A DNA stretch of 64,000 nucleotides from CAVWXT01 sp963759115 (GTDB taxonomy: Bacteria; Planctomycetota; Planctomycetia; Pirellulales; Thermoguttaceae), in contig CAVWXT010000005.1 in the NCBI GenBank assembly GCA_963759115.1, positions 2,728,001 to 2,792,000 on the forward strand, given 5' to 3'. How positions within the stretch are numbered: the first letter of the stretch is position 1; each line of letters opens with the position of its first letter. Of the stretch, positions 1-8,510 are shown one piece after another. The position numbers were made by a program, and so were the translations under genes. The notes under the pieces are model-generated. The model was not told the DNA's origin and searched no databases. It saw only the letters and a program-made list of their open reading frames with translations.

Positions 1-662
1 TTCGATGCTGTAGATTTGCGTTTCCGGCCCGCGGGGAATGTACCCGATCCCGGCCAGCACGTCGTTGCGAGCTAAGTCGGGGGTGGTGATCGGCGTGAAG
101 CCCTCGCCCATCAGCACGCCGACCGCGTAGCGCTGCAGGGCCAATTCCAGGAGCACGGCCTCGTTCTTGAGGAAGTAGAAGCCGTGCCCGGCCACGTTGG
201 CCCCGGCCTCGAAGTCGACCAGATCGAGCTTCTCGGCAAGTTGCACGTGGTCCAACGGCGGGAAGTCGAACTTCGGCAGCGGCGTGGGGCCGCGGAACAC
301 CTCCAGATTCGATTTGTCGTCCACGCCCACGGGCGCGTCGGGGTGCGAGAGATTGGGAATCTGCCGGTGGAGCGCGTCCAATTCGGCGGCGATCCCATCG
401 ACTCCGTTTGCAGGGCCTGCGTCTTCTCACGCAGCAGCCGCCCCTCTTCCTTGCGGGCCTCACGCTCGGCGGGGTCTTTGGCCTTGGCGATCGACTTCGA
501 GACTTCGTTCGCCCTGCGGTTGAGGTCTTCGACTTCGACTTGCCGGGCCTTGCGCTGCTGTTCGAGCTGGACGAACCGCTCGATGTCCACCTTGGCGCCG
601 CGGTTGAGGCAGTTCTGTTTTACCAGTTCGGCATTTTCGACAATGAATCGGCGGTCGAGCAT
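1..662 (-). CDS. serS: seryl-tRNA synthetase, N-terminal part (runs off the window; one frameshift)
   Basis: Charges tRNA-Ser in the cytoplasm. The first 87 or so residues from the ATG at 662 (MLDRRFIVENAELVKQN...) are the typical SerRS N-terminal coiled-coil arm, rich in K, E and R. Around position 400 the reading frame shifts by one base. In the other frame the protein continues as DGIAAELDALHRQIPN, then a PDAPVG segment, then GHGFYFLKNEAVLLELALQ and GEGFTPITTPDL, all typical of SerRS entering its catalytic domain. One missing G after the codon for E (about 402) would restore a single frame. The C-terminal half lies before base 1. Because serS is normally essential and single copy, a sequence error is more likely than a dead gene. 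An in-frame ATG at 686 is a possible longer start; the one at 662 matches the family N-terminus. Confidence 0.9.
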
Positions 663-863
663 GGGAGGGGGCCGTGCATAGAACACGAGCTAAAGGTGAT
701 CGACTTTGTCCTTGCTTGGCCATTTTACGCTAGGTCCCAAACTTGGCCTAGTGGGACCGTCCGGCCAGGTGGATACCGGTGCGGAGCGATGCCATTGAAA
801 CTCGAACCAAGCTACAATAGGGAGAGAAAGGCGATTGTGCCTTGCCGGAAAGAGGAACCGCCT

Positions 864-1343
864 ATGAATCCGAATCTTGTCACCATCGAAATCTCCGACG
901 AGACATCTTTGCTCAAGGCTTGCGACATTCTGCATGACGCCCGCGTCGATCTGGCTGACGCGACATTTGACGCAAAGGCGGGTTCATGGCGAGGGGTGTT
1001 CATCCGCGAGTTCTTCGAGGATGCAAGTCTCATATCCGAGCGCCGCGGCATATTCGGGACGAAGTTCAGCTTTCCGATGGCAGAGTCGGTCTTGGAGCTT
1101 GACAACATCAGTAGCTGCGATGTTGTCGACAAGTCCAGCATCGGCAAGTACACGTTCAATGAGTGCCAAGCGACCCAGGGCAAGTACCGGTTTCTCTTCT
1201 GCGAGGACATGGAGATAGTCGTTACGTTCCGAGAGAAGCCGAGCGGACAACTTCGGGACATTCGGTTGCTGGATGAGCGCGGATCCTATTTCACACTACG
1301 AAACCCGTTCCGAAGGACGGAAGCGGTTCGCCGCGCACGCTAG
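864..1343 (+). CDS. hypothetical protein, 159 aa
   Basis: Family not recognised. The ATG at 864 is preceded by AGAGGA at 851-856, a good ribosome binding site, so I prefer it to the longer open frame upstream, which only mirrors antisense serS. The product (MNPNLVTIEISDE...) is a soluble mixed alpha/beta protein with no signal peptide or membrane segment. It has acidic and aromatic patches (IREFFEDASL, KYRFLFCEDMEIVVTF) and a basic C-terminus. It lies divergently from serS and converges on the M20 peptidase gene, so it is probably transcribed alone. No function is proposed. Confidence 0.6.
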   Translation: MNPNLVTIEISDETSLLKACDILHDARVDLADATFDAKAGSWRGVFIREFFEDASLISERRGIFGTKFSFPMAESVLELDNISSCDVVDKSSIGKYTFNECQATQGKYRFLFCEDMEIVVTFREKPSGQLRDIRLLDERGSYFTLRNPFRRTEAVRRAR

Positions 1344-1371
1344 CCCGACAACTGGGCAGGACACGTTATCC

Positions 1372-2739
1372 TCACACGCACTTGCTCAGCTCTTCCCATA
1401 GCCTCGCGCTGGCCTTGATGCCGCGATGGAAGTCGGCCAGGGAGAATTTCTCGTTGGGGCTGTGGGCGCTGTCGTCGTCTTGGCCCCAACCCAACAGCAG
1501 CGTATCGGCTTTCAACTGCTGATGGAAGGTGGTGACGATGGGAATCGAGCCGCCCTCGCGGGTGAAGACGGGCCGCCGGCCGAAGGCATATTGGATCGAC
1601 CGGGCAGCCGCCTCGATGTAGGGGCTTTCCAGCGGCACCAACACGCCCGGCGCACCGTGATGCTCGATCAGTTCCAGTTCCACGCCCGGCGGACAAAGTT
1701 CGGTGAGCCGCCATTTCAGGCCGGCCGTGATCTTGGCCGGGTCCTGGTTGGGCACGAGCCGAAAGCTGAATTTGGCCCCGGCCGTGGCGGGCAGGACGGT
1801 TTTGGCGCCTTCGCCCTGGTAGCCGCTCCACAGGCCGGAAACGTCGAAGGTGGGCCGAGCCCAGCGGCGTTCGAGCGTCGTGTAGCCGGCCTCGCCCGTG
1901 GCCCCAACCACGCCAATCTGCTCGAAATACCGTTTCTCATCGAAGGGCAGGGCGGCCATTTCCTGGCGTTCACGCTCGGTTAGCGGCACCACCTCGTCGT
2001 AGAAACCGGGAATCGTGACCCGCCCCTGCGGGTCGATCAGCCCGGCGAGCACTTGAGCCAGGGCGTTGGCCGGATTGGTCACCGAGCCGCCGAACGAGCC
2101 GGAGTGCAGGTCGCGGTTGGGGCCGGTGACGCGCAACTCGTAGTAGGCGATACCCCGAAGACCGTAGGTGATGGCCGGTATGCCGGGGGCAAACTGACCG
2201 CCGTCGCTGACCACGACACAATGGCACGCCAGGCGTTCGGCGTGCTCGGCAATATACGCTTCGATGCCCTGACTGCCCACCTCTTCCTCGCCCTCGATCA
2301 GGAACTTCAAGTTCAGCGGCAGTCGGCCCTCGACGGTGATCCAGGCCTCGGCGCTCTTCAGGTGGGTGAGCATCTGGCCCTTGTCGTCCGTGGCCCCGCG
2401 AGCAAAGAGGTTGCCGTCGCGACGGCTTGGTTCAAAGGGGGGGGTAATCCACTTTTCCAGCGGATCGGCCGGCTGCACGTCGTAGTGGCCGTAGACCAAC
2501 GCGGTCGGTGCGCCGGGCACAGCCGGCGATTCCGCATACACCAGCGGATGCCCGGACGTGGGGATCACTTCGGCGGTGAACCGCATGCGGCGGAACTGGT
2601 CGGCGACCCAGTCGGCTGCCCGGTGCATGTCGTCCTTGCGGCCGGGATCGGCGCTAACGCTGGGAATTCTGAGGAGCTCGCAGAGTTCTTCCTCGAACCG
2701 TGCGGCGTGCGATTCCAGGTACTGGTCGATGGCAGACAT
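1372..2739 (-). CDS. M20 family metallodipeptidase
   Basis: A cytoplasmic two-zinc peptidase of the M20 (ArgE/DapE/CPG2) group, 455 aa, the usual length for the dipeptidase branch. Metal and catalytic motifs are intact: GHYDVQP at 84-90 (His85, catalytic Asp87), ARGATDDKGQ at 113-122 (bridging Asp), EGEEEVGS at 149-156 (catalytic Glu and metal Glu), VVSDGGQ near 180, and a C-terminal SAHSPNE with the last metal His. The lid/dimerisation domain lies between about 200 and 320 (DLHSGSFGGSVTNPAN). The exact substrate cannot be read from sequence; small di- or tripeptides are likely. It is divergent from clpS, with a shared intergenic region of about 120 bp. Confidence 0.9.
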   Translation of the reverse strand: MSAIDQYLESHAARFEEELCELLRIPSVSADPGRKDDMHRAADWVADQFRRMRFTAEVIPTSGHPLVYAESPAVPGAPTALVYGHYDVQPADPLEKWITPPFEPSRRDGNLFARGATDDKGQMLTHLKSAEAWITVEGRLPLNLKFLIEGEEEVGSQGIEAYIAEHAERLACHCVVVSDGGQFAPGIPAITYGLRGIAYYELRVTGPNRDLHSGSFGGSVTNPANALAQVLAGLIDPQGRVTIPGFYDEVVPLTERERQEMAALPFDEKRYFEQIGVVGATGEAGYTTLERRWARPTFDVSGLWSGYQGEGAKTVLPATAGAKFSFRLVPNQDPAKITAGLKWRLTELCPPGVELELIEHHGAPGVLVPLESPYIEAAARSIQYAFGRRPVFTREGGSIPIVTTFHQQLKADTLLLGWGQDDDSAHSPNEKFSLADFHRGIKASARLWEELSKCV

Positions 2740-2771
2740 CGGAGGCGAGCTCCCGGTTTTTTGGACAACGG

Positions 2772-2800
2772 TTGGATTCGGGCGAGTCTCCCAATATAAT
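2772..2800 (+). promoter_or_regulatory. sigma70-type promoter for clpS
   Basis: TTGGAT at 2772-2777 and a perfect TATAAT at 2795-2800, with exactly 17 bases between them. The predicted transcription start is about 50 bases before the clpS ATG. The same TATAATGG core occurs at 47881 and 61189 in front of other genes. Confidence 0.55.
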
Positions 2801-2858
2801 GGGTGGGAGTCTTTTCGACCATCGGGCCCCGATGCCGCGCCGGCGAGGAATTTCCGTC

Positions 2859-3212
2859 ATGTCTGAGCACGCCGCTGCCACGGCCGAACCACAGGAGGAG
2901 ACGGTTGCCCAGCGCCGGCCGCGGACCGGGCAGCAGACCAAACGGCAGCCGCCCTACCAAGTCATCCTTTGGAACGATGACGACCATAGTTATGCGTACG
3001 TCATCGCCATGCTGATGGAGTTGTTCGCGTACCCTCCCGAAAAGGGATTCCAGATGGCCAAGGAGGTCGATACACAGGGTCGGGTGGTTGTGTTGACGAC
3101 CACGCGCGAGCACGCCGAGCTGAAACGCGACCAGATTCACGCCTACGGCAAAGACGTGCTGATCGCCGGCTGCAAAGGCTCGATGTCGGCGACCATCGAA
3201 CCGGCGGAGTGA
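2859..3212 (+). CDS. clpS: ATP-dependent Clp protease adaptor ClpS
   Basis: ClpS binds N-degron substrates and delivers them to the ClpA/ClpC unfoldase. This 117-aa protein starts at the ATG at 2859, with GAGGAA at 2845-2850 as ribosome binding site. It has a disordered Glu/Gln/Arg-rich N-terminal tail (1-39) and then the ClpS core: PPYQVILWNDDDHSYAYV with the Asn-Asp residues that hold the N-terminal amino group, a hydrophobic helix (IAMLMELFAYP) and a C-terminal strand-helix with a conserved GCKGSMSATIEPAE ending. It is followed after one base by the methylthiotransferase gene, so both are probably co-transcribed from the promoter at 2772. Confidence 0.95.
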   Translation: MSEHAAATAEPQEETVAQRRPRTGQQTKRQPPYQVILWNDDDHSYAYVIAMLMELFAYPPEKGFQMAKEVDTQGRVVVLTTTREHAELKRDQIHAYGKDVLIAGCKGSMSATIEPAE

Positions 3213-3213
3213 A

Positions 3214-4581
3214 ATGCCCACCCTCAAGACCGTCACCCTCGGCTGCAAGGTGAACCAGTACGAGACGGAGTATGTCCGTCAAGGGTTCCAGCAACTGGGG
3301 TATCGGGAGGCCAGTGAGGGTGAGGCGGTCGATCTCTGCCTGGTGAACACGTGCACCGTGACGGCCGAGAGCGAAGCCAAGAGCCGCAAGGCCATCCGTC
3401 GGCTCGCCAAGGCGCACCCGCGGGCCGAAATCATCGTCATGGGATGCTACGCTGCGCGAGCGGCGGAAGAGGTCGCCGCGCTGCCCGGCGTGGCCGACGT
3501 GATCGCCGACAAGCGGGAATTGCCGCACTTCCTGGCACGCCGTGGGTTGGCCGACGTCTCCACGGGCATCGCCCGGTTCGACGGTCGCCGCCGGGCCTAT
3601 GTCAAAGTGCAGGACGGCTGCCGCATGAATTGCAGCTACTGCATCGTTCCTACCGTCCGCCCGAATCTGGTTAGCCGGCCGGTCGACGAGGTGCTCGATG
3701 AAGTCCGCCGGCTGATTGCCCACGGACACCGCGAAATCGTGCTGACCGGAATCCACTTGGGCGACTACGGGAATGATGAACGCGGAATGATGAATGGCGA
3801 ACGTTCGCCGGTCGCTCCAGGTTCCGTCGTTCATCATTCCGCATCCATCACTCATCCTTCTCCTTCCCGCTCTCTTACAGATTTGGTGCGGCAGGTTGCC
3901 GATCTCGACGGCGAGTTTCGGATACGGCTGTCGAGCATCGAGGCCGGCGAGGTGACGGCGGAGTTGATCGCGCTGATGGCTGAACGCCCCGACCGGATTT
4001 GCGCTCACCTGCACATCCCGCTGCAAAGCGGCTCGAATGCGGTGCTGCGGCGAATGAACCGCCGCTGGTCCGCGCAGCAGTTCATCGAGCGATGCCGCGA
4101 GATTCATCGCATGCTCGATCAGCCGGCCCTGACAACCGACGCGATCGTGGGCTTTCCGGGCGAGACGGACGCGGATTTTGCGGCCACGTGCCGAGCCGTC
4201 GAAGAAGTGGGCTTCGCCAAGGTCCACGTGTTCCGGTTCAGCCCCCGCCAGGGCACGCCCGCCGCGATGATGCCCCGGCAAGTCACCAACCGCATCGCCC
4301 AACATCGGGCAGCCGAACTGGGAAGGCTCGCGGAAGTTCTGCGAGGGCATTACTTCCAGCGACTCCTCGGCCGTCGGTTACAGGTGCTGGTCGAAACGTC
4401 GGTCGCGGACCGCCCGGGATGGATGGTGGGCACCAGCGATCGCCACGCGCCCGTCGCTTTGCCCGGCGGCCGGGAACTGATTGGCCGGTTCGTTTGGGTT
4501 ACTGCCCAGCGAACCGAGGGCGGTCGAATTTGGGCGGACGATGCCGCAGACTCCCCTATGTTGCCCAGATTTTCTGTCTAG
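3214..4581 (+). CDS. mtaB: tRNA methylthiotransferase, MtaB/MiaB family
   Basis: A radical SAM enzyme that adds a methylthio group to t6A or i6A at tRNA position 37. Three cysteines of the N-terminal UPF0004 domain are present (C11 in LGCKVNQ, C47 in NTCTVT, C78 in MGCYA), binding the auxiliary Fe-S cluster. The radical SAM CxxxCxxC is C136, C140, C143. A TRAM domain closes the protein (about 395-445). TLGCKVNQYE and the NTCTVT spacing fit MtaB better than MiaB (inference). Oddity: residues 187-220, between the radical SAM strands LTGIHLGDYG and LTDLVRQV, are an in-frame insertion encoded by an inverted repeat at about 3770-3862 (see repeat entry). The gene is otherwise full length (455 aa). 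Confidence 0.9.
   Translation: MPTLKTVTLGCKVNQYETEYVRQGFQQLGYREASEGEAVDLCLVNTCTVTAESEAKSRKAIRRLAKAHPRAEIIVMGCYAARAAEEVAALPGVADVIADKRELPHFLARRGLADVSTGIARFDGRRRAYVKVQDGCRMNCSYCIVPTVRPNLVSRPVDEVLDEVRRLIAHGHREIVLTGIHLGDYGNDERGMMNGERSPVAPGSVVHHSASITHPSPSRSLTDLVRQVADLDGEFRIRLSSIEAGEVTAELIALMAERPDRICAHLHIPLQSGSNAVLRRMNRRWSAQQFIERCREIHRMLDQPALTTDAIVGFPGETDADFAATCRAVEEVGFAKVHVFRFSPRQGTPAAMMPRQVTNRIAQHRAAELGRLAEVLRGHYFQRLLGRRLQVLVETSVADRPGWMVGTSDRHAPVALPGGRELIGRFVWVTAQRTEGGRIWADDAADSPMLPRFSV
3770..3862. repeat. palindromic element inserted in frame in the mtaB-like gene
   Basis: The left arm (about 3770-3797) contains GGAATGATGAACGCGGAATG and then ATGAATG. The right arm (about 3828-3857) contains GTTCATCATTCCGCATCCATC. 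These are imperfect reverse complements around a loop of about 30 bases. The element adds about 34 residues (NDERGMMNG...HHSASITHPSPSRS) without breaking the frame. It resembles a small dispersed REP/RPE-type palindrome. Whether other copies exist cannot be told from this window. Confidence 0.65.
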
Positions 4582-4738
4582 CCAGCGAACGGGCTCTCGG
4601 CGTGGGATCGACGGACGCCCGTGACGTAACATCCACTCGGCGAACAAGTTCGCAGACGAAACCGCGTAATCCGGTCTGGAATCGCGTTTCCCATTTTGCT
4701 ACACTCCCGCCGCTTTTCTCCAGCAAGGAGCGTTGGCG

Positions 4739-5941
4739 ATGAGTGGGAAATGGATTTTCCGGTTGTCGGTGGTCGTGGGGGTTGTTTGGTCCGCGTGGTC
4801 GGCCGTCGAAGCTGCCGCGCCTTGGGGCAATCTCATTGCTCTAAAGGGTGTGGATGCCACCCCGGACAAGGCTTATCCGCTGAGCGAGGGCGAGGGCCCG
4901 TGGATGATCATGGCCTGCAGCTTTTCGGGAGACGGCGCCGACAAACAGGCCCAAGAGTTGGTCTACGAGTTGCGCAAGCGGTACAAACTGCCGGCCTACA
5001 CATTTCAAGGCCGATTCGACCTGGGTGAAGCGCAGTGGTTGGGCGTCGACAAGTTCGGCAACCCGCGGAAAGGCACGTACGTGAAGTACAAAGAGAAGTA
5101 CAAAGACAGCGAAGACAAGGAGAAAGCCCGACATCCCGAGATCACCGAAGTCGCCGTGATGGTGGGCAATTATCAGTCGCCCGAGGATCCCGAGGCCCAG
5201 AAGACCCTCCAGAAGATCAAGTATGCCGCGCCGCAATGTCTCGAAGTCAAGGAGGGCAAGGACACCCACCAAGACCTTACCGGCTGGCGAATGCTCCAAA
5301 AGCAGGTGTACGAGGCCATCGGCAGCGACAAGAAGAAATTGGGGCCGATGAGCCACGCCTTCGTGACCACCAATCCCACGCTCCCGGCCAATTTCTTCGT
5401 TCCCAAGAACGGAGTCGATGACGAAATCCTTGCTCTGAACAGGGGCGTTCCCCATAGCCTGCTGGAATGCCCCGGCAAATTCACCGTGCGGGTAGCCACC
5501 TTCAAGGGAGAGGTGATTATCAAGGCGGACCAGATCAGGGCCATTCAGAACGGCAAGGAGATGAAGGGCCGGCTGGCCGAGGCCGCCAAGAAGGCCGACC
5601 AACTGACCAAGGCATTGCGAAAGAAGGGCTACGAAGCGTACCAATTCCACGATCGCTACGCCAGCATCGTCACCGTGGGCAGCTTCAATTCGGTGGGAAC
5701 TCCGGGGGCCGATGGCCAAATGGAAATAAACCCCGAAATCCAGCGGTTCGTCCAGACGTTCACGGCGAACACGGACGCGGCGCCGGGAGTCCAAAATGCC
5801 CTAAGGGCAAAGGGGCTCGACCAACGAGCCGTCGGAAGCGCGATGCCGGTGCAGGTAGTAGACGGCATCCCTCTCGACGTCACGCCGGTCCCCATCGAGG
5901 TTCCCAAACGGTCGGTGAGCATGGCCATGAGGAGCAGGTAA
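4739..5941 (+). CDS. secreted protein with SPOR-like C-terminal region
   Basis: Starts at the ATG at 4739, with AAGGAG at 4725-4730; a TTG two codons upstream is less well placed. Residues 1-27 form a signal peptide (WIFRLSVVVGVVWSAWSAVEA). The mature part has PWMIMACSFSGDGA, then a Lys/Glu-rich segment (KYKEKYKDSEDKEKARHPE), then about 245-325 a FTVRVATFKGE ... AADQLTKALRKKGYEAY ... ASIVTVGSF pattern. That pattern looks like a SPOR fold (strand-helix-strand), which in other proteins binds denuded peptidoglycan. A first half-similar unit (MIMACSFSGDGADKQAQELVYELRKRY) suggests a duplicated SPOR-like module. The protein is probably periplasmic and lone-standing; its role is unknown. Confidence 0.7.
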   Translation: MSGKWIFRLSVVVGVVWSAWSAVEAAAPWGNLIALKGVDATPDKAYPLSEGEGPWMIMACSFSGDGADKQAQELVYELRKRYKLPAYTFQGRFDLGEAQWLGVDKFGNPRKGTYVKYKEKYKDSEDKEKARHPEITEVAVMVGNYQSPEDPEAQKTLQKIKYAAPQCLEVKEGKDTHQDLTGWRMLQKQVYEAIGSDKKKLGPMSHAFVTTNPTLPANFFVPKNGVDDEILALNRGVPHSLLECPGKFTVRVATFKGEVIIKADQIRAIQNGKEMKGRLAEAAKKADQLTKALRKKGYEAYQFHDRYASIVTVGSFNSVGTPGADGQMEINPEIQRFVQTFTANTDAAPGVQNALRAKGLDQRAVGSAMPVQVVDGIPLDVTPVPIEVPKRSVSMAMRSR

Positions 5942-6068
5942 GACGCAGCCGTTGGCCGTTTTCTCGGGTGTGGTTAGCCGTAGTAGAGGGAAGGTCGCGG
6001 AAGTGGTATGATCGTGGGAGCCGGTCCGGCATTTCTCGGCTGACCAGCATCCGCTATCCACTCTTTCC

Positions 6069-6674
6069 ATGCTCGTCCTCGGCACTGCCAATCGCAAGAA
6101 AGGCCTGGAATTGGCAGACCTGCTCCGGCCGGTAGGCGTGGAACTACGGACGCTGGCAGATTTCGCAGGCGATTTCCAGGTGGCGGAAGACGGCGATACC
6201 TTCGCCGCCAACGCCCGGCTCAAGGCTTCCGGCTACGCCCGGCGACTTGGCCAGTGGGTGTTGGCCGACGACAGCGGGCTGGAGGTCGATGCCCTGGGTG
6301 GCCGACCGGGGGTCTTTTCCGCCCGATATTCCGGACCCGACGCCACTGACAAGTCGAACAATCGCTTGCTGCTCGACCAGTTGAGCGACGTCCCGCTGGG
6401 CGAACGTACCGCACGCTTCGTCTGTCACATCGCCGTGGCCAATCCCTCCGGCGCGATTCAGGCGGAGAGCGAGGCGGCCTGCCGGGGGCGAATCCTCTGC
6501 GAGCCTCGTGGCCGCGAGGGGTTCGGCTACGATCCGCTCTTCGAGATCGTAGAGTATCATCGCACCTTCGCCGAGTTCGGGCTGAGGGTCAAGGCTTGCC
6601 TGAGCCACCGCGCCCGCGCCGCCTGCCGACTCATTCCCCGACTGCTGCAACTTGCCGACGCCAAGATGCTCTGA
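6069..6674 (+). CDS. rdgB: XTP/dITP diphosphatase (HAM1/RdgB family)
   Basis: Hydrolyses ITP, dITP and XTP to monophosphates, cleaning the nucleotide pool of deaminated purines. The 201-aa length is typical. Family motifs are all visible: GTANRKK at 5-11 (Thr/Asn/Lys phosphate binding), ADDSGLEVDALGG at 66-78 (metal-binding Asp and the substrate pocket), GFGYDPLF at 151-158 and the C-terminal SHRARA at 179-184. The start ATG at 6069 has no clear Shine-Dalgarno sequence, but the N-terminal strand MLVLGTAN begins right there. It is transcribed in the same direction as the secreted protein, about 130 bases downstream. Confidence 0.93.
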   Translation: MLVLGTANRKKGLELADLLRPVGVELRTLADFAGDFQVAEDGDTFAANARLKASGYARRLGQWVLADDSGLEVDALGGRPGVFSARYSGPDATDKSNNRLLLDQLSDVPLGERTARFVCHIAVANPSGAIQAESEAACRGRILCEPRGREGFGYDPLFEIVEYHRTFAEFGLRVKACLSHRARAACRLIPRLLQLADAKML

Positions 6675-7205
6675 GTCAACTCCGACGATTCTCTCAATAT
6701 TCAAAGGCCCTACGGCGGGGGAACTGACGGCTGATCTTTTCACGCCGGTGAAAAAGGTGTAGACTTCTAATGGTGCAAGGTGAGCAGTTCTGCTTGCTGC
6801 TGTACGACGTGTCTTCAGTCGCGGTTCTGTCTTCCTTCGCCCAGTCGGAGCCGATCTCTCGCCGCCATTTCGGCGGTTTCAGATTCGATTCGACGCTCGC
6901 GAAAATTGAACGGGCGATCCAACTGTCGCGCGCGCTTATTCGAGGGCGCGTGCGCAGGTGCCGTAGCGTTTTACGCTACAGGGGGTCAGGAGCGATTTTC
7001 GGTCCACCCAACCGAATCCTCTTGGCCCTTTTTCTTTATGACGTAATGAGTTACGTCAATATGGGCGGGTGTAGCCGAGTGTACCCCATTTTAAGCTGGA
7101 TAAGCTGCCGGAGTCAAGTAAAGTAGCAAGCTGCTTGACGGGAATGCTACGCATCCCCGTAAGATGGTTCACAAGGGCAGGGGCCAAGAATCTGCCAGTC
7201 TTGGG
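6675..7205. other. 530-base stretch without a convincing gene; two small hairpins
   Basis: Open frames here (for example 6770-7126, plus strand) have no recognisable fold, no good ribosome binding site and irregular composition. There are two clean hairpins: GTAGCG/CGCTAC around TTTTA at about 6961-6977, and TGACGTAA/TTACGTCA with a four-base loop at 7039-7058. Neither is followed by a T run, so I do not call them terminators. Confidence 0.4.
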
Positions 7206-7394
7206 CTACCGCACCCACTCAGGTTTCGGCTGCCAGTCAATACCGTGGTCGGCAGCAATAAATTGCATGATTACCAGTTGGTTGCCAACTGCAAGACGTA
7301 GTAGCTCTTTCTCTCCTGCATTCTCAGGGTGGCCAAAATGTGTCTTGGCAATTTGAGATTGGAGTTGTACTACAAGCGACTTATCTAAAGCCAT
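7206..7394 (-). CDS. small hypothetical protein, 62 aa
   Basis: The reading frame stays open upstream, but the ATG at 7394 follows GAAAGGGGTGGG, a ribosome-binding-like G-rich stretch, so I start here. The product (MALDKSLVVQLQSQIAKTHF...) looks like an ordinary small soluble helical protein ending DWQPKPEWVR. No family is recognised. It lies directly downstream of, and on the same strand as, the repeat-containing membrane-anchored gene at 7462-7950, so the two may be co-transcribed. Confidence 0.45.
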   Translation of the reverse strand: MALDKSLVVQLQSQIAKTHFGHPENAGEKELLRLAVGNQLVIMQFIAADHGIDWQPKPEWVR

Positions 7395-7461
7395 AACCCA
7401 CCCCTTTCGTAATTGAGAATTGACGATGCTCGATTGCGGGCGTGACCACCCGTTGAACTTT

Positions 7462-7950
7462 TCATTGGCTCTTCTCAAACCTTTCCAGCCACGCATCGTT
7501 TGTTTCCACTAGGAGTATTTTTCCGTTGTAGTTTATAACTATTCGCCAGAGGTCTACTATAGGTATGCCACCCTCGTTGCTGGAGTGAATGCGGACCGTG
7601 AAGATGGCACCACCGGCGGCCACAAAGTCATCCTTGGCCACAATCTCATAACTCTCCAGAGAAAAGAGACGGGACTTCCAAATACCCTCAAGCCAATACC
7701 TATAGCCTGTTTCGCCCTTTCGCTGGCAGTCGAGCCACGCCAGCAAGGTTTCGTCTTCCTTGGCCGTTGGTTTGACTGGTTCCTTGGCCGTTGGTTTGAC
7801 TGGTTCCTTGGCCGTTGGTTTGACTGGTTCCTTGGCCGTTGGTTTGACTGGTTCCTTGGCCGTTGGTTTGAGTGGTTCCTTGTTTAGATACGCCAAGAAG
7901 ACCAACCCGATTATTAGCGAAGTCAAAAACGCTGGCATGTATTTGAGCAT
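7462..7950 (-). CDS. membrane-anchored protein with five KPTAKEPV repeats
   Basis: 162 aa. Residues 2-22 form one hydrophobic segment (LKYMPAFLTSLIIGLVFLAYL), a signal anchor or uncleaved signal peptide. A linker of the 8-residue unit KPTAKEPV follows, five times between about 28 and 66. The rest is a small globular domain (LLAWLDCQRKGETGYRYWLE ... VEIVAKDD-type strands ... WRIVINYNGKILLVETND). The layout is membrane anchor, then Lys/Pro spacer crossing the periplasm or cell wall, then domain. The spacer is encoded by a near-perfect 24-bp tandem repeat, so its length can change by slippage. No family recognised. Confidence 0.6.
   Translation of the reverse strand: MLKYMPAFLTSLIIGLVFLAYLNKEPLKPTAKEPVKPTAKEPVKPTAKEPVKPTAKEPVKPTAKEDETLLAWLDCQRKGETGYRYWLEGIWKSRLFSLESYEIVAKDDFVAAGGAIFTVRIHSSNEGGIPIVDLWRIVINYNGKILLVETNDAWLERFEKSQ
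7759..7878. repeat. 24-bp tandem repeat, 5 copies
   Basis: Five consecutive units begin at 7759, 7783, 7807, 7831 and 7855. They are identical except for one base in the last (GAGTGG instead of GACTGG). They encode the KPTAKEPV linker on the minus strand and stay in frame. There is no spacer between units, so this is not a CRISPR. Confidence 0.95.
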
Positions 7951-8184
7951 GATTACCTATTCACCGGGGAACACTCCCACTCTATTGGTAGTCTAGCATC
8001 CCTAGATGCCGTCCCACTCGATTCTATTGCCAGCGCCGTAAAGCGCCGAGAATACAGTACGCCTTGCATGCAACCCCAAGGAGGGGGACTACTGAGATTG
8101 GCCAGAGCAGCCGGTCGATACGGCAGCCAAATTTGCCGGTTATGATAAGCCGATTGGGTGATTTAGAATAGACCCCACCGGGGG

Positions 8185-8287
8185 ACCGTCGGTCCTAGAT
8201 TTGGGCGTCGGCGGGGCAGGCGGGCGTCGGCGGTCCTAGATCGGGGCGTCGGCGGGGCAGGCGGGGCGTCGGCGGGGCAGCGGGGCT
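8185..8287. repeat. degenerate GC-rich tandem repeat
   Basis: The motif GGCGTCGGCGGGGCAG recurs at about 8204, 8245 and 8264, with slightly varying GGCGGGC filler, and GTCCTAGAT occurs twice (about 8193 and 8233). The array lies in a non-coding stretch between the KPTAKEPV gene and a small minus-strand ORF. Function unknown; it could form G-rich secondary structure. Confidence 0.6.
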
Positions 8288-8456
8288 AGCAGCAAGCGTT
8301 TGGTGGTTGATCGGCGCGTCTATCCGCCTCAAGATCAATGCCGCGAACCTCGTCCCTGACAATCGCTCGACACTCTGCTAGCTCAAGAAGCGTCTTGCGC
8401 AAGTCGTAATCAACCGGCCGTTGCCGTACGAGTTCGATGAGGCGTATCAGAGGCAT
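8286..8456 (-). CDS. possible small protein, 56 aa
   Basis: ATG at 8456, TAG at 8286. The translation begins MPLIRLIELVRQRPVDYDLR and continues KTLLELAECRAIVRDEVRGI with normal charged, helical composition, unlike the random Arg/Pro-rich frames around it. The ribosome binding site is weak (GGGAAG about 11 bases upstream). The 3' end overlaps the GC-rich repeat. No family recognised. Confidence 0.35.
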   Translation of the reverse strand: MPLIRLIELVRQRPVDYDLRKTLLELAECRAIVRDEVRGIDLEADRRADQPPNACC

Positions 8457-8510
8457 TGCTAAGGCTTCCCGTAGTATGTGACGAAATTCATGCTGCGATC
8501 AATGTAACGG

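Noticed and set aside
408..863. Upstream extension of the 159-aa hypothetical gene
   Set aside because: It is antisense to serS, has no ribosome binding site, and the ATG at 864 has a good one.
6770..7126. 118-aa plus-strand ORF
   Set aside because: No ribosome binding site, irregular composition, no family signal.
7759..7878. CRISPR array
   Set aside because: Repeats are directly adjacent without spacers and lie inside a coding frame.
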